Counted from the first letter of the stretch, positions 1 to 9,243 are shown. The stretch: DNA of 59,327 nucleotides from an uncultured Holdemania sp. (GCA_904395815.1 CAJFOC010000056.1:1-59327); one strand, 5' to 3'. Translations and numbers: made by a program. Notes: a model not told the origin generated them from the sequence alone.

Positions 1-30
1 AAACAGCTCTTTTTTAGGCTCTCTGTGGGG

Positions 31-85
31 AATATAAAAGGCTGTATGACAAAGCCGATTTGAAAAATCGACTTTGTCAACAGCC
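31..85 (-). terminator. Likely purA/gltX operon terminator (long hairpin)
   Basis: An inverted repeat has arms at about 40-61 and 64-85 with a short loop. On the minus strand it is followed by a T-rich run (positions 39 to 31). It lies just downstream of purA and is the natural end of the gltX-purA transcript. A second hairpin lies between it and purA. Confidence 0.6.
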
Positions 86-87
86 TG

Positions 88-121
88 AAACAGACTGACA
101 TCATGAGGTGTCAGTCTGTTT
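88..121. repeat. Perfect 13-bp inverted repeat
   Basis: Arms at 88-100 and 109-121 are perfectly complementary (AAACAGACTGACA and its complement) around an 8-base loop. It lies between purA and the stronger terminator-like hairpin at 40-85. No T-run follows immediately on either strand, so it may be an RNA-stabilising stem or part of a two-hairpin terminator. Confidence 0.6.
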
Positions 122-146
122 TCAGAATAACTGTCATTTTTTCACA

Positions 147-1433
<1,287 letters not shown>

Positions 1434-1473
1434 TTAACAATCCAACCTTTCTATTTCTTCCATGACCCAAGCC

Positions 1474-2946
1474 TCAGGCAGTCTGATCCTGACGGCTCAG
1501 CTGTTCAATTCCCAGATCCATGCGCCGCAGCGTTTCTTCCTTGCCGAGAATATGGGCGATTTCAATCGCGCCTCCCGGTGTAAACTGCTTGCCGCTCAGC
1601 GCCGTCCGTACCGGCCACAGCATCTGTCCGTTTTTGATTCCCTGACGGCCGATTTCTTCCATCAGCGCGTCATGGATCGCCGCTTCGGTCCACTGCGGCA
1701 GACAGGCCAGCACCGTCCGGGCCGCTTTCAGCGAAGACAGGGCGATTTCCGCATTGGTCTTCATTTTCTTATGAGTATACATCGCGTTGTCATATGCCGG
1801 CAGCGTATCAAAGAAATCCACCATTTCCTCAATGTCATTCAGCGTGGAAACCCGCGGCTGCAGAATCCGGCTGATTTCCATCAGGTCAAAGGAGCCTTTC
1901 ACCGCCCGCTGCAGATGCGGCAGCGCCAGTTCGTGGAACTGTTCCAGCGACAGATTGCGGATGTAGACGCCGTTCATCCAGGTCAGCTTTTCAATATCAA
2001 AGATAGCCGGGGACTTGCTGATGCGCTCCACGGAGAACGCTTTTTTCAGTTCATCCAGCGTATAGATTTCCTGCTCGGTTTCCGGCGACCAGCCCAGCAG
2101 CGCGATGTAGTTGAGAATGGCCTGCGGCAGATATCCCTTGGCGACCAGATCCTGAAACGAGGCGTCGCCGTTGCGCTTGCTCAGCTTGTGATGTTCATCC
2201 TTCATGACCGGCGGCAGATGGATGTACTTGGGGATGTTCCAGTTGAACGCCTGATAAATCAGATTGTATTTCGGAGTAGAGGAGAGATACTCGTTGCCGC
2301 GCACGACATGGGTGATCTGCATCATGTGATCATCGATGATGTTGGCAAAATTGTACGTTGGAAAACCATCGGATTTCAGCAGAATACTTTCATCGAGAAT
2401 GTTGTTTTCCACTTCGATATGGCCATATACCTCGTCATCAAAAGAGGTGGAGCCGGTTAACGGAATGTTCTGGCGGACGACATACTTTTCTCCGCTGGCA
2501 ATCCGCTGACGGGCTTCCTGCAGCGTCATGTTATGGCATGGATCGTTGAATTTGAAGGAGACGCCTTTCGCCTCCGCTTCCCTGCGCTGTCTTTCGATTT
2601 CTTCCTCACCGCAGAAGCAGTAATGAGCGCCGCCCAGTTCAATCAGCTTTTCCGCATATTCTTTATAGATCCCGGAAGCCATCCGTTCCGACTGGACGTA
2701 CGGGCCATAATCTCCGCCGACATCCGGTCCTTCATCATGATGCAGACCGCATTCTTTCAGCGTTGAATAAATCAGGTCGGTAGCGCCTTCGACAAGCCGT
2801 TCCTGATCGGTATCTTCGATTCGCAGAATGAAGACGCCATCTTCTTCTTTTTTGGCGACCAGATACTCGTACAGAGCGGTTCTGAGGTTGCCGATGTGCA
2901 TGTAGCCAGTCGGGCTGGGTGCAAATCTGGTTCTTACTTTTGTCAT
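1474..2946 (-). CDS. gltX: Glutamyl-tRNA synthetase
   Basis: GluRS charges tRNA-Glu with glutamate. In bacteria without GlnRS it also mischarges tRNA-Gln for the GatCAB amidotransferase. The 490-residue class I protein has the HIGH-type motif HIGN near residue 17 and the KMSKS-type motif KLSKR near residue 250. The reading frame stays open far upstream, through the tRNA genes, but that extension is spurious. The ATG at 2946 follows AAAGGATG and starts MTKVRTRFAPSPTG, the canonical N-terminus. A good promoter at 2977-3005 lies just upstream. Two tRNA-Gln genes lie immediately before it, a suggestive neighbourhood for a non-discriminating GluRS, though that is inference. Confidence 0.97.
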   Translation of the reverse strand: MTKVRTRFAPSPTGYMHIGNLRTALYEYLVAKKEEDGVFILRIEDTDQERLVEGATDLIYSTLKECGLHHDEGPDVGGDYGPYVQSERMASGIYKEYAEKLIELGGAHYCFCGEEEIERQRREAEAKGVSFKFNDPCHNMTLQEARQRIASGEKYVVRQNIPLTGSTSFDDEVYGHIEVENNILDESILLKSDGFPTYNFANIIDDHMMQITHVVRGNEYLSSTPKYNLIYQAFNWNIPKYIHLPPVMKDEHHKLSKRNGDASFQDLVAKGYLPQAILNYIALLGWSPETEQEIYTLDELKKAFSVERISKSPAIFDIEKLTWMNGVYIRNLSLEQFHELALPHLQRAVKGSFDLMEISRILQPRVSTLNDIEEMVDFFDTLPAYDNAMYTHKKMKTNAEIALSSLKAARTVLACLPQWTEAAIHDALMEEIGRQGIKNGQMLWPVRTALSGKQFTPGGAIEIAHILGKEETLRRMDLGIEQLSRQDQTA

Positions 2947-2976
2947 ACTCACGCATCCTTTTCTAAAACCTTTCTT

Positions 2977-3005
2977 ATTGTACCTTAAGTTATCTGTAAG
3001 TTCAA
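2977..3005 (-). promoter_or_regulatory. Sigma-A promoter of gltX
   Basis: On the minus strand there is TTGAAC, a 17-base spacer, then TACAAT, ending about 30 bases before the gltX start. It lies after the tRNA terminator, so gltX-purA is transcribed separately from the tRNAs. Confidence 0.75.
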
Positions 3006-3053
3006 TTTGATTATAAAATAAATCGGAAAATCGCGCTCCGGAAACCGGGATAT

Positions 3054-3082
3054 AAAAAAACTCATCTGCAAAACAGATGAGT
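3054..3082 (-). terminator. Terminator of the downstream tRNA-Gln gene
   Basis: A nine-base stem (arms 3060-3068 and 3074-3082) is followed on the minus strand by seven T residues. It lies 11 bases past the CCA end of the tRNA-Gln at 3093-3167. Confidence 0.85.
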
Positions 3083-3092
3083 GAATGAACTA

Positions 3093-3167
3093 TGGCTGGG
3101 ATGAAAGGATTCGAACCTTTGCATGGTGGATTCAGAGTCCACAGCCTTACCGCTTGGCTACATCCCA
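3093..3167 (-). tRNA. tRNA-Gln (anticodon CTG), copy 1
   Basis: The 75-base gene begins TGGGATG on the minus strand and ends CATCCCA-G-CCA, so the acceptor stem pairs fully and CCA is encoded. The anticodon stem GTGGA/TCCAC encloses a seven-base loop CTCTGAA, giving anticodon CTG, which reads CAG. The T arm has the usual GGTTCGAATCC. It is identical in sequence to the copy at 3261-3335 and has its own promoter (3183-3210) and terminator. Confidence 0.93.
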
Positions 3168-3182
3168 ATGGCTTGCTCTTAT

Positions 3183-3210
3183 ATTCTACGCTTTCTCCAA
3201 TAAATGTCAA
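3183..3210 (-). promoter_or_regulatory. Promoter of tRNA-Gln copy 1
   Basis: Minus strand TTGACA, 16-base spacer, TAGAAT. The same hexamers and spacing are used for the other tRNA-Gln copy, but the spacer sequences differ. Confidence 0.8.
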
Positions 3211-3220
3211 GCAGAAATTT

Positions 3221-3248
3221 TCAAAAGAAAAGTCCGCAAACTGCGGAC
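3221..3248 (-). terminator. Terminator of tRNA-Gln copy 2
   Basis: Seven-base stem GTCCGCA/TGCGGAC (3232-3238 and 3242-3248) with a three-base loop, followed on the minus strand by a T-rich stretch. It separates the two tRNA transcripts. Confidence 0.75.
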
Positions 3249-3260
3249 GAACTGTTTTTA

Positions 3261-3335
3261 TGGCTGGGATGAAAGGATTCGAACCTTTGCATGGTGGATT
3301 CAGAGTCCACAGCCTTACCGCTTGGCTACATCCCA
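3261..3335 (-). tRNA. tRNA-Gln (anticodon CTG), copy 2
   Basis: This is an identical 75-base copy of the tRNA-Gln at 3093-3167, with encoded CCA, anticodon CTG and discriminator G. It has an independent promoter at 3353-3380 and terminator at 3221-3248. The pair is a duplicated transcription unit rather than a two-tRNA operon. No TTG-anticodon glutamine tRNA is present in the window. Confidence 0.93.
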
Positions 3336-3352
3336 ATGAATGACGCTCCTTT

Positions 3353-3380
3353 ATTCTACCGTTTTTTTCATCATTGTCAA
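3353..3380 (-). promoter_or_regulatory. Promoter of tRNA-Gln copy 2
   Basis: Minus strand TTGACA, 16-base spacer, TAGAAT, ending 17 bases before the tRNA 5' end. Confidence 0.8.
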
Positions 3381-3418
3381 CCCTGAATTTTCACAAAAAG
3401 TCCTCTGCACCAGCTGCA

Positions 3419-3447
3419 TTGACGAAAGCTGCCAGGGCGCTTACAAT
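3419..3447 (+). promoter_or_regulatory. Promoter of the M42 peptidase operon
   Basis: TTGACG, 17-base spacer, TACAAT, about 30 bases upstream of the first start codon. It probably drives the coupled genes through 8570. Confidence 0.75.
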
Positions 3448-3477
3448 GATTCTGATAACGATCAAGGGGGAATCAGA

Positions 3478-4551
3478 ATGGAAGACAAAGAACGTCAGAT
3501 CGCCATGATTGAAGCGCTGAGCAACGCATACGGAGTCAGCGGTTTCGAACAGGAAGTCACAGCGCTGGCCGAACGCTGGATCGATCATCAGGAATACGAA
3601 ACGGTCAGCGACGCCATGGGCAATCTGATCATCCGTCAGAAGAAGGTGCGAAAAGGACCGGCTGTGCTGCTGGATGCCCACAGCGATGAGGTCGGATTCA
3701 TGGTGCAGGCCATCCGCCCGGACGGTACGATGACTTTCCTGCCGTTGGGAGGCTGGTCAGCCGCAACCCTGAGCGCGCAGAAAGTCCGGGTCAGAACGCG
3801 CAGAAACGAGTACATTCCCGGCATCATCGCAGCCAGGCCGGTTCATTTTATGAACGAACAGCAGCGTCATCAGCTGCCGCGCATCGAGGACATGGTCATT
3901 GACGTCGGTTCATGCAGCCGTTATCAGACGATGGAAGAGCTGGAAGTGGGGATTGGCGCGCCGGTCGTTCCGGATGTGCGTTGTGAAGTGGATCGAAAAC
4001 GGGATCTGTTTTTCGGCAAAGCCATGGATTGCCGCATCGGCGTCGCGGCACTGCTGGAAACTCTGCGGCGCTGCCGCAATAACACGACGACTTCTATCAG
4101 CGCCTGTCTTTCCAGCCAGGAAGAGGTAGGCGAGCGCGGCATCCGCACCGCGATGAATCAGCTGCAGGGAGAGGTAGCGATCGTTTTTGAAGGGTGTCCG
4201 GCCGACGATACGTTCAATCCGGAATGGATGGCTCAGACATGTCTTGGAAAAGGGCCGATGCTGCGGCACATGGATCGCTCCATGATTGCCCATCCCGGCT
4301 GGATGCAGGCGGCTTTGCAGCTGGCAGCCCGGCGCGGCATTCCGGTTCAGGAAGCGGTTCGCAGCGGCGGCGGCAACAACGGCGCTGTCATTCAGCAATG
4401 CGGCAGCGGGATCGCGACACTGGTCATCGGCATTCCGGTACGCTACATTCATTCTCATCATGGCGTGTGCAGCTATGCTGATTATGAAGCGGCGGTTCAG
4501 CTGGCCTGCGCTCTGATTGAAACGTTGCCGACGCTGAATCTGCATGGGTGA
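3478..4551 (+). CDS. M42 family metallo-aminopeptidase
   Basis: This is a 357-residue cytosolic two-metal aminopeptidase of the M42 (glutamyl aminopeptidase/endoglucanase-like) family, which trims peptides. Visible metal and catalytic motifs are DAHSDEVGF (metal His and Asp) near residue 65, KAMDCRIG (bridging Asp), SSQEEVGERG (catalytic Glu pair), and YIHSHHGVCS (C-terminal His ligand). The ATG at 3478 follows a strong AAGGGGG at 3464-3470; the open frame upstream of it lacks any family sequence. It is the first gene of a plus-strand run. The exact substrate cannot be told from sequence. Confidence 0.9.
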   Translation: MEDKERQIAMIEALSNAYGVSGFEQEVTALAERWIDHQEYETVSDAMGNLIIRQKKVRKGPAVLLDAHSDEVGFMVQAIRPDGTMTFLPLGGWSAATLSAQKVRVRTRRNEYIPGIIAARPVHFMNEQQRHQLPRIEDMVIDVGSCSRYQTMEELEVGIGAPVVPDVRCEVDRKRDLFFGKAMDCRIGVAALLETLRRCRNNTTTSISACLSSQEEVGERGIRTAMNQLQGEVAIVFEGCPADDTFNPEWMAQTCLGKGPMLRHMDRSMIAHPGWMQAALQLAARRGIPVQEAVRSGGGNNGAVIQQCGSGIATLVIGIPVRYIHSHHGVCSYADYEAAVQLACALIETLPTLNLHG

Positions 4552-4583
4552 AGCGGACAGAAAGAGGCAGGGAGAGAAGTACG

Positions 4584-6263
4584 ATGAAGGTTGTTCTGAC
4601 CACACTGAATGCCAAATACATCCATAAGAATCTGGCGTTGCGCTGGATTTATGTCAGCCGGCCGCCGGAAATTCAAACTGAGCTGCTGGAGTTTGTCATC
4701 CGCGATGATCTGCAGCGAATCACCGATCAGATCGCAGCCCTTCAGCCGGATCTGATCGGATTGTCTGTTTACATCTGGAATGCCGAACAGACAAAGCGCT
4801 GGATTCGGCTGCTGCAGCAGGCTTTGCCGCAGGTCAGAATTCTGATCGGCGGTCCGGAGCCTACCTACGATCCTCAGCCCTGGCTGCAGCTGGGCATTGA
4901 GGCGGTGCTGCGGGGAGAGGGGGAGCGGACTTTCTGGGAAGCTGTTTTGCGGAAACCGGAGGTTGATGGTCTGATCTGCAACGACTATGTCAGTCCGGTA
5001 AGCTATGCCCGTACTGATCTGGCCTGGCTGGAAACGCTGCCCAGCCCGTACTGGCTGCAGATGGACCGGCCGTCCATGGCGCATCGCTATCTGTATCTGG
5101 AGACTTCGCGGGGCTGTCCGTATCATTGCGCCTACTGTCTTTCCTCCGCAGACAACGCGGTGCGGATGTTTTCCACGGAGTATATCCGTCGGCAGCTGCA
5201 GCCGCTGAAAAGCCTTGCGGTAAAACAGGTCAAGGTGCTGGACAGAACGTTCAACGTCATGCCGCAGCGGGCGCTGGCCATCGCCCGGATGATCGAGGAA
5301 CTGCCGCCGCAGGTGAACTTTCAGTTTGAAATCGTTGCCGATACGCTCAGCGAACCGCTGCTCGAATTCTTTGAAAACCAGGCGGATCCGCGGCGTTACC
5401 GGTTTGAGATCGGGGTGCAGTCGCTGAATCCCCAAACCCTGGCCGCGGTATGCCGCCGCCAGGACAACGACCGGCTCTTTCAGGTAAGCCGCCGGCTGAT
5501 CCGGCGTGGAATTCACTGTCATCTTGATCTGATCGCCGGTTTGCCTTATGAAGATCTGGCAAGCTTTGAGCGATCCTATAACGGTCTGTTCGCGCTGGCG
5601 CCCCATGAGCTGCAGACCGGGATTTTGAAGCTGTTAAAGGGAACCGCCATGCAGCAAAAAGCGGCGCAATGGCAGATGCGGTTTGAAGAGCAGGCGCCTT
5701 ATGCCGTCAAGGAAACGGCCTGGCTGAGCGCTGCGCAGGTTCAAAGAATTGAAAAGGTCGCGCTGGCGACAGAGAAAATCTTCAACCAGGGACGCGGACG
5801 CCAATGTGTGGTCACGTTTCTGAATGAACATCCTGAAATCAGCCCGTTTGAACTGATGGAAGCGCTGGGACGCCGGCTGGCGCAGCTGTCTCATCCGTAT
5901 CAGCTGAAAGATCTCTATGAACAGATCTGGCAGGAATTGCGCGGCCGGATAGCTGAACCGGAAGCCTCGGCCCGGGTCAATACCGACTATCAGATGATCA
6001 GCCGCAAGCGGCCTGCCATGCTGGCGACGCAGCATCCGGATGCACTCACGCAGCGCGCCATTCGCCAGGTTCTGGCTTCGCGTCTGGCTTTTGATCCGCA
6101 GCGGGTTTATAATAGTACAAGCGTGGATCTGGGCTGGCATCGCCGTCAATGCCGGATCCAGGTTATTTTCCGGGATACTGATCAGCCAAAACGGATCTGG
6201 CTGACAATGAACGACAGGGAGGTTGACATTGATGAAATCGATTGTGATTGCCTCGGGCAATGA
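4584..6263 (+). CDS. B12-binding-type radical SAM protein, DUF4080 family
   Basis: The 559-residue protein has an N-terminal cobalamin-binding-like Rossmann region (DLIGLSVYIWN, then RILIGGPEPTYDP) followed by a radical SAM core with the cluster motif CPYHCAYC near residue 180. The C-terminal part matches the DUF4080 style of B12-dependent radical SAM proteins. The reaction is unknown; family relatives are often methylthiotransferase- or methyltransferase-like. ATG at 4584 follows GGGAGAG; an in-frame ATG at 4548 is possible but overlaps the upstream gene without its own ribosome site. The gene overlaps rdgB by 32 bases, implying cotranscription. Confidence 0.85.
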   Translation: MKVVLTTLNAKYIHKNLALRWIYVSRPPEIQTELLEFVIRDDLQRITDQIAALQPDLIGLSVYIWNAEQTKRWIRLLQQALPQVRILIGGPEPTYDPQPWLQLGIEAVLRGEGERTFWEAVLRKPEVDGLICNDYVSPVSYARTDLAWLETLPSPYWLQMDRPSMAHRYLYLETSRGCPYHCAYCLSSADNAVRMFSTEYIRRQLQPLKSLAVKQVKVLDRTFNVMPQRALAIARMIEELPPQVNFQFEIVADTLSEPLLEFFENQADPRRYRFEIGVQSLNPQTLAAVCRRQDNDRLFQVSRRLIRRGIHCHLDLIAGLPYEDLASFERSYNGLFALAPHELQTGILKLLKGTAMQQKAAQWQMRFEEQAPYAVKETAWLSAAQVQRIEKVALATEKIFNQGRGRQCVVTFLNEHPEISPFELMEALGRRLAQLSHPYQLKDLYEQIWQELRGRIAEPEASARVNTDYQMISRKRPAMLATQHPDALTQRAIRQVLASRLAFDPQRVYNSTSVDLGWHRRQCRIQVIFRDTDQPKRIWLTMNDREVDIDEIDCDCLGQ

Positions 6264-6828
6264 ACACAAGATTGAAGAGTTTCGCGCCATGTTCAAGCCG
6301 TTAGGAATCGAAGTCATCGGCATGAAGGAATGCGGCGAGATGGAAGAGGTGCAGGAAACCGGCGCCACCTTTGCCGAAAATGCCGTGATCAAAGCCGAAT
6401 ATCTGATGAAAAAACTGAATCAGCCGGTGATCTCGGATGATTCGGGCTTGGAAATCGATGCGCTGAACAGGGAGCCGGGCGTGTATTCCGCCCGTTACCT
6501 TGGCCATGATACAAGCTATGAACTGAAAAACCGGACGCTGGTGGAACGGATGAAAGACAAAACCGACCGCACCTGCCGGTTTGTCTGCGCCATCGCGCTG
6601 GCCCGCCCTGGGCATCCGACGCGCGTTTTTGAAGGAATCGTTGAAGGGATAGTCGCCAGGCAGCCTGAGGGCGGCCATGGTTTCGGTTATGATCCGATCT
6701 TTTACTATCCGCCGCTGGGCCGGACGCTGGCGCAGATCAGCGAACAGGAAAAAAACGCGATCAGTCATCGCGGAAAGGCCATGCGCAAGCTGATGGAGTT
6801 CTGGCAGCATGAAGAAGTGGCCGATTAA
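6232..6828 (+). CDS. rdgB: XTP/dITP diphosphatase (RdgB/HAM1 family)
   Basis: This house-cleaning enzyme hydrolyses dITP, XTP and ITP so that deaminated purines do not enter DNA or RNA. The 198-residue protein begins MKSIVIASGNEHKIEEF, carries the substrate motif SDDSGLEIDAL near residue 66, and GHGFGYDPIFY near residue 149, all typical of the family. I chose ATG 6232 because GGGAGG ends nine bases upstream; a TTG at 6223 is nearer the ribosome site and less likely. It overlaps both neighbours (DUF4080 upstream, DUF1461 downstream), so translation is probably coupled. A deoxyinosine glycosylase elsewhere in the window acts on the same class of damage. Confidence 0.95.
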   Translation: MKSIVIASGNEHKIEEFRAMFKPLGIEVIGMKECGEMEEVQETGATFAENAVIKAEYLMKKLNQPVISDDSGLEIDALNREPGVYSARYLGHDTSYELKNRTLVERMKDKTDRTCRFVCAIALARPGHPTRVFEGIVEGIVARQPEGGHGFGYDPIFYYPPLGRTLAQISEQEKNAISHRGKAMRKLMEFWQHEEVAD

Positions 6829-7507
6829 GCAGACAGCGCTGACGCTGTTTTACGGGGTGGCTTCGGTGGCTCTGATCGTGGTGTTATTGCTGACGGCGGT
6901 GGATTTTCATTGCTTTCAGCGTTCGTTTTACGCTTCGCAATACCGTCAGCTCAATACCGCGCAGACCATCGGCATGAGCCAGCAGGATCTGGACCGAACG
7001 ACCGAAGTGCTGCTCGATTATATCCGCGGCCAGCGGGAAGATCTGCAGGTTCAGGCGGTCATCAACGGAACCGTGCAGGAAGTGTTCAATCAGCGCGAAA
7101 AGGACCACATGGTGGATGTCCGTCAGCTGTATCTTCAGGCGATGAACGTCCGCAATCTGGCGGCAGTTATCGTGCTGCTGGCAGCCGGGTTGGTCCTCCT
7201 GCGGCGCAGCCGTGAGCTGTTGAGGGGATGGTGTACGGTGTTTGTCAGGGTGGCGACGGTGTTTCTGGCGCTGATCGGCGCGCTGGGATTTGCCGCGCTG
7301 GTGGATTTTAACCGGTTCTGGACCTTGTTTCATCAGATCTTTTTCCGCAATGATCTGTGGCTGCTGAATCCCAACACGGACATTCTGATCATGATGGTGC
7401 CGGAATCCTTTTTCTTCAGTCTGGTCATGCGCATTCTTGTGACATTCGCCATCGCCTTTGCCGTCTGCTTTGGCGCGGCCATAACAGTAAGGAGGCGATT
7501 GTCCTGA
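6809..7507 (+). CDS. DUF1461 / TIGR01906 integral membrane protein
   Basis: The 232-residue protein has an N-terminal membrane segment (residues about 9-30), an extracytoplasmic-looking loop rich in Asp and Gln with the motif FNQREKDHMVDVR, and three further membrane segments. This layout and loop motif fit the TIGR01906/DUF1461 family of unknown function. The start overlaps the end of rdgB by 20 bases. Its stop codon overlaps the apparent CTG start of trmL (CTGA at 7504-7507). A transporter or sensor role would be guesswork. Confidence 0.8.
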   Translation: MKKWPIKQTALTLFYGVASVALIVVLLLTAVDFHCFQRSFYASQYRQLNTAQTIGMSQQDLDRTTEVLLDYIRGQREDLQVQAVINGTVQEVFNQREKDHMVDVRQLYLQAMNVRNLAAVIVLLAAGLVLLRRSRELLRGWCTVFVRVATVFLALIGALGFAALVDFNRFWTLFHQIFFRNDLWLLNPNTDILIMMVPESFFFSLVMRILVTFAIAFAVCFGAAITVRRRLS

Positions 7508-8013
7508 TTCACGTTGTCTTGTATGAGCCGGAAATTCCTCAGAATACCGGCAACATCATGCGTACCTGCGTGGCGACCGGATGCCGTCTGCATCTGATTG
7601 AGCCGCTGGGTTTTTCACTGGATGAGCGGCGGATCCGCCGCTCCGGGATGGATTATCGCCAGCATCTGCAGATGCAGGTTTATCCTGACTGGCAGCATTT
7701 TCTTAGTGCCAACCCGCAGGGACAGCTGTATTTTATTACCCGCTATGGCAAACAACCGCCATCTGATTTTGACTTTGCGGCGGTGCAAGAGGATATTTAT
7801 CTTGTTTTCGGCAAGGAGAGCACCGGGGTTCCCAAGGACATCCTGCGGCAGTATCTGCCGCGCTGTGCCCGCTTGCCGATGGTGGCTGACGCCCGCAGCC
7901 TGAATCTGTCCAACTGCGTGGCAATCTGCGTCTACGAAGTGCTGCGCCAGCAGGGCTATCCCGGCCTGAGCCGGCATGAACAGCTGAAAGGGGAGGACTG
8001 GCTGCTGCAATGA
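7504..8013 (+). CDS. trmL: tRNA (cytidine/uridine 34-2'-O)-methyltransferase, apparent CTG start
   Basis: TrmL is a SPOUT methyltransferase that 2'-O-methylates the wobble base of leucine tRNAs. The sequence IHVVLYEPEIPQNTGNI is the canonical N-terminus, and the C-terminal knot motifs LVFGKESTGVP and LNLSNCVAICVYE are present; total about 169 residues. There is no ATG, GTG or TTG in frame at the right place. A strong TAAGGAGG at 7488-7495 points to CTG at 7504 (eight-base spacing) with ATT 7507 as the alternative. CTG 7504 overlaps the upstream stop as CTGA, which mirrors the usual ATGA coupling. The 3' end overlaps the next gene by four bases. Confidence 0.93.
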   Translation: MIHVVLYEPEIPQNTGNIMRTCVATGCRLHLIEPLGFSLDERRIRRSGMDYRQHLQMQVYPDWQHFLSANPQGQLYFITRYGKQPPSDFDFAAVQEDIYLVFGKESTGVPKDILRQYLPRCARLPMVADARSLNLSNCVAICVYEVLRQQGYPGLSRHEQLKGEDWLLQ

Positions 8014-8570
8014 TTACCTGGATGAATCGATGCTGCAATTCGCCGCAGCGGCGGACAGCGCTGTTGTTTTGTCTGTTCTGTCTGTGCGTGACGGTGTTCA
8101 GCTTTGCCAATATCAGAATGGGATGGCTTCTGAGCTGGCTCAGTTCCATTCAGGATGTGATGAACCTGACCTCCAGTCTGTGGATTCAGCAGGCGTATGC
8201 CGGCCGGGTTGTTTTGAGTCTTCTGGCTTCCGCGCTGCAGCCGCTGGACTTTCTGCGTTCCCTGCTGCAGGCGCTGCGCTGGCCTCAGATCGGCTTTCTG
8301 CTGATCGCCATGATGTTTTTCAGTGAACGGCCGGCAACCGGACGGATGCGCAGATACCGGCGCTGGGTATGGCTTTTTCTGATCACGGCGCTGATGCTGA
8401 TGGCGCTGTGCGCAATTCTGATCACTTTCAGCTATTTTGCCGCGACCACCCAAAACGCCGTGAACAGCTTTGTGCTTTGCGGACGCTGTCTGGCGGGGAT
8501 TTCGGTGATTATGCTGCTCACATCGCTGATTCTGATTCCTTTTACGCTGTATGACGTTTTTCTGAGCTGA
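8010..8570 (+). CDS. Hypothetical multi-pass membrane protein
   Basis: I do not recognise this 186-residue protein. It has a short basic N-terminus (RCCNSPQRR) and about four hydrophobic segments: residues 18-36, a weaker one near 65-85, 120-143, and 155-183. A basic stretch RMRRYRRW lies before the third. The ATG overlaps the trmL stop by four bases, so it is cotranslated with trmL and is the last gene of the run before a hairpin terminator at 8595-8625. Confidence 0.65.
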   Translation: MITWMNRCCNSPQRRTALLFCLFCLCVTVFSFANIRMGWLLSWLSSIQDVMNLTSSLWIQQAYAGRVVLSLLASALQPLDFLRSLLQALRWPQIGFLLIAMMFFSERPATGRMRRYRRWVWLFLITALMLMALCAILITFSYFAATTQNAVNSFVLCGRCLAGISVIMLLTSLILIPFTLYDVFLS

Positions 8571-8594
8571 ACACAACGGAAACGACTTTCAGAA

Positions 8595-8625
8595 AAGGAG
8601 TACGGGGCTAGTCCCCGCACTCCTT
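8595..8625. terminator. Bidirectional terminator
   Basis: Arms AAGGAGT-GGGG and CCCC-ACTCCTT pair around a short loop. T-rich sequence follows on both strands, serving the plus-strand trmL run and the convergent DUF3842 gene. The hairpin overlaps the last codons and stop of DUF3842. Confidence 0.75.
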
Positions 8626-9036
8626 GATTTTCATTTTCAGCAATTCGACCGCATGATCCAGATGATCCTTCAGCATCACTTCCTGGGTGCAGGTAACCAG
8701 AATGGAACAGCGATTCAGCGGCAGCAGAATCTTTACCGCTTCGCTGCTTCCGACAGCGCAGGCCATGGCCGGGCTGAGTTCTCCCATCAGCGAATTGGCC
8801 GCCAGGATTGCTACTGCCCCCAGAATGAAATCCATTTTCCCCGCCTGAGTGCAGATCGCGTTCTCTCCGGTTGCGCCGATGTCAGCTCCGCCTTTGAGCA
8901 TCTGGGCGGTCGCGGCGGAATTGGTTCCCAGCGCCACGATCCGGATCGGCAGTTTTTCCTGTTTCAGCCGCATGACCAGCGCCTTGCCCAGGCCGCCGCC
9001 CTGGCCATCGATAATCCCTACCTGATATTGTTTCAT
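8608..9036 (-). CDS. DUF3842 family protein
   Basis: The 142-residue protein starts with a Rossmann-like motif IIDGQGGGLGKALV near residue 8, and contains GADIGATGENAI and a conserved NSLMGELSPAMA segment; these are features of DUF3842, a small family of unknown function found mainly in Firmicutes. The glycine pattern suggests nucleotide binding, but no reaction is known. ATG at 9036 follows AGGAGG with seven-base spacing. An extended -10 (TGATACAAT on the minus strand, 9061-9069) is the likely promoter. It is monocistronic. Confidence 0.8.
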   Translation of the reverse strand: MKQYQVGIIDGQGGGLGKALVMRLKQEKLPIRIVALGTNSAATAQMLKGGADIGATGENAICTQAGKMDFILGAVAILAANSLMGELSPAMACAVGSSEAVKILLPLNRCSILVTCTQEVMLKDHLDHAVELLKMKIKECGD

Positions 9037-9060
9037 CGTATCCTCCTGTTTTTTAACGAT

Positions 9061-9069
9061 ATTGTATCA
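9061..9069 (-). promoter_or_regulatory. Extended -10 of the DUF3842 gene
   Basis: Minus strand TGATACAAT, 25 bases before the ATG; no convincing -35 box. The same TGATACAAT core precedes the SIS gene at 43707. Confidence 0.5.
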
Positions 9070-9142
9070 CATTTGCGTCCACCGCATAACGCTCGGATGC
9101 CGACAACCGCCATTCCTGGCAACCCCATAAAGAAAAAATATG

Positions 9143-9189
9143 AAAAAAGGGCTGTGAAAAGGGGAGCGAAAACTCCGGATTTCACAGCC
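9143..9189 (-). terminator. Terminator of the DUF3892 gene
   Basis: Ten-base arms GGCTGTGAAA (9150-9159) and its complement (9180-9189) flank a loop that itself can form a short stem. The minus strand continues with six T residues. Confidence 0.75.
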
Positions 9190-9243
9190 TTTCCGGTCCG
9201 GACAGATGTCCGGCCTTTCTGAAAGTCGTTTTCTTAAGGGAGG

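Noticed and set aside
2947-3336. N-terminal extension of GltX through the tRNA region
   Set aside because: The frame is open but runs through both tRNA genes, terminators and the gltX promoter. The internal ATG at 2946 has a ribosome site and the canonical start.
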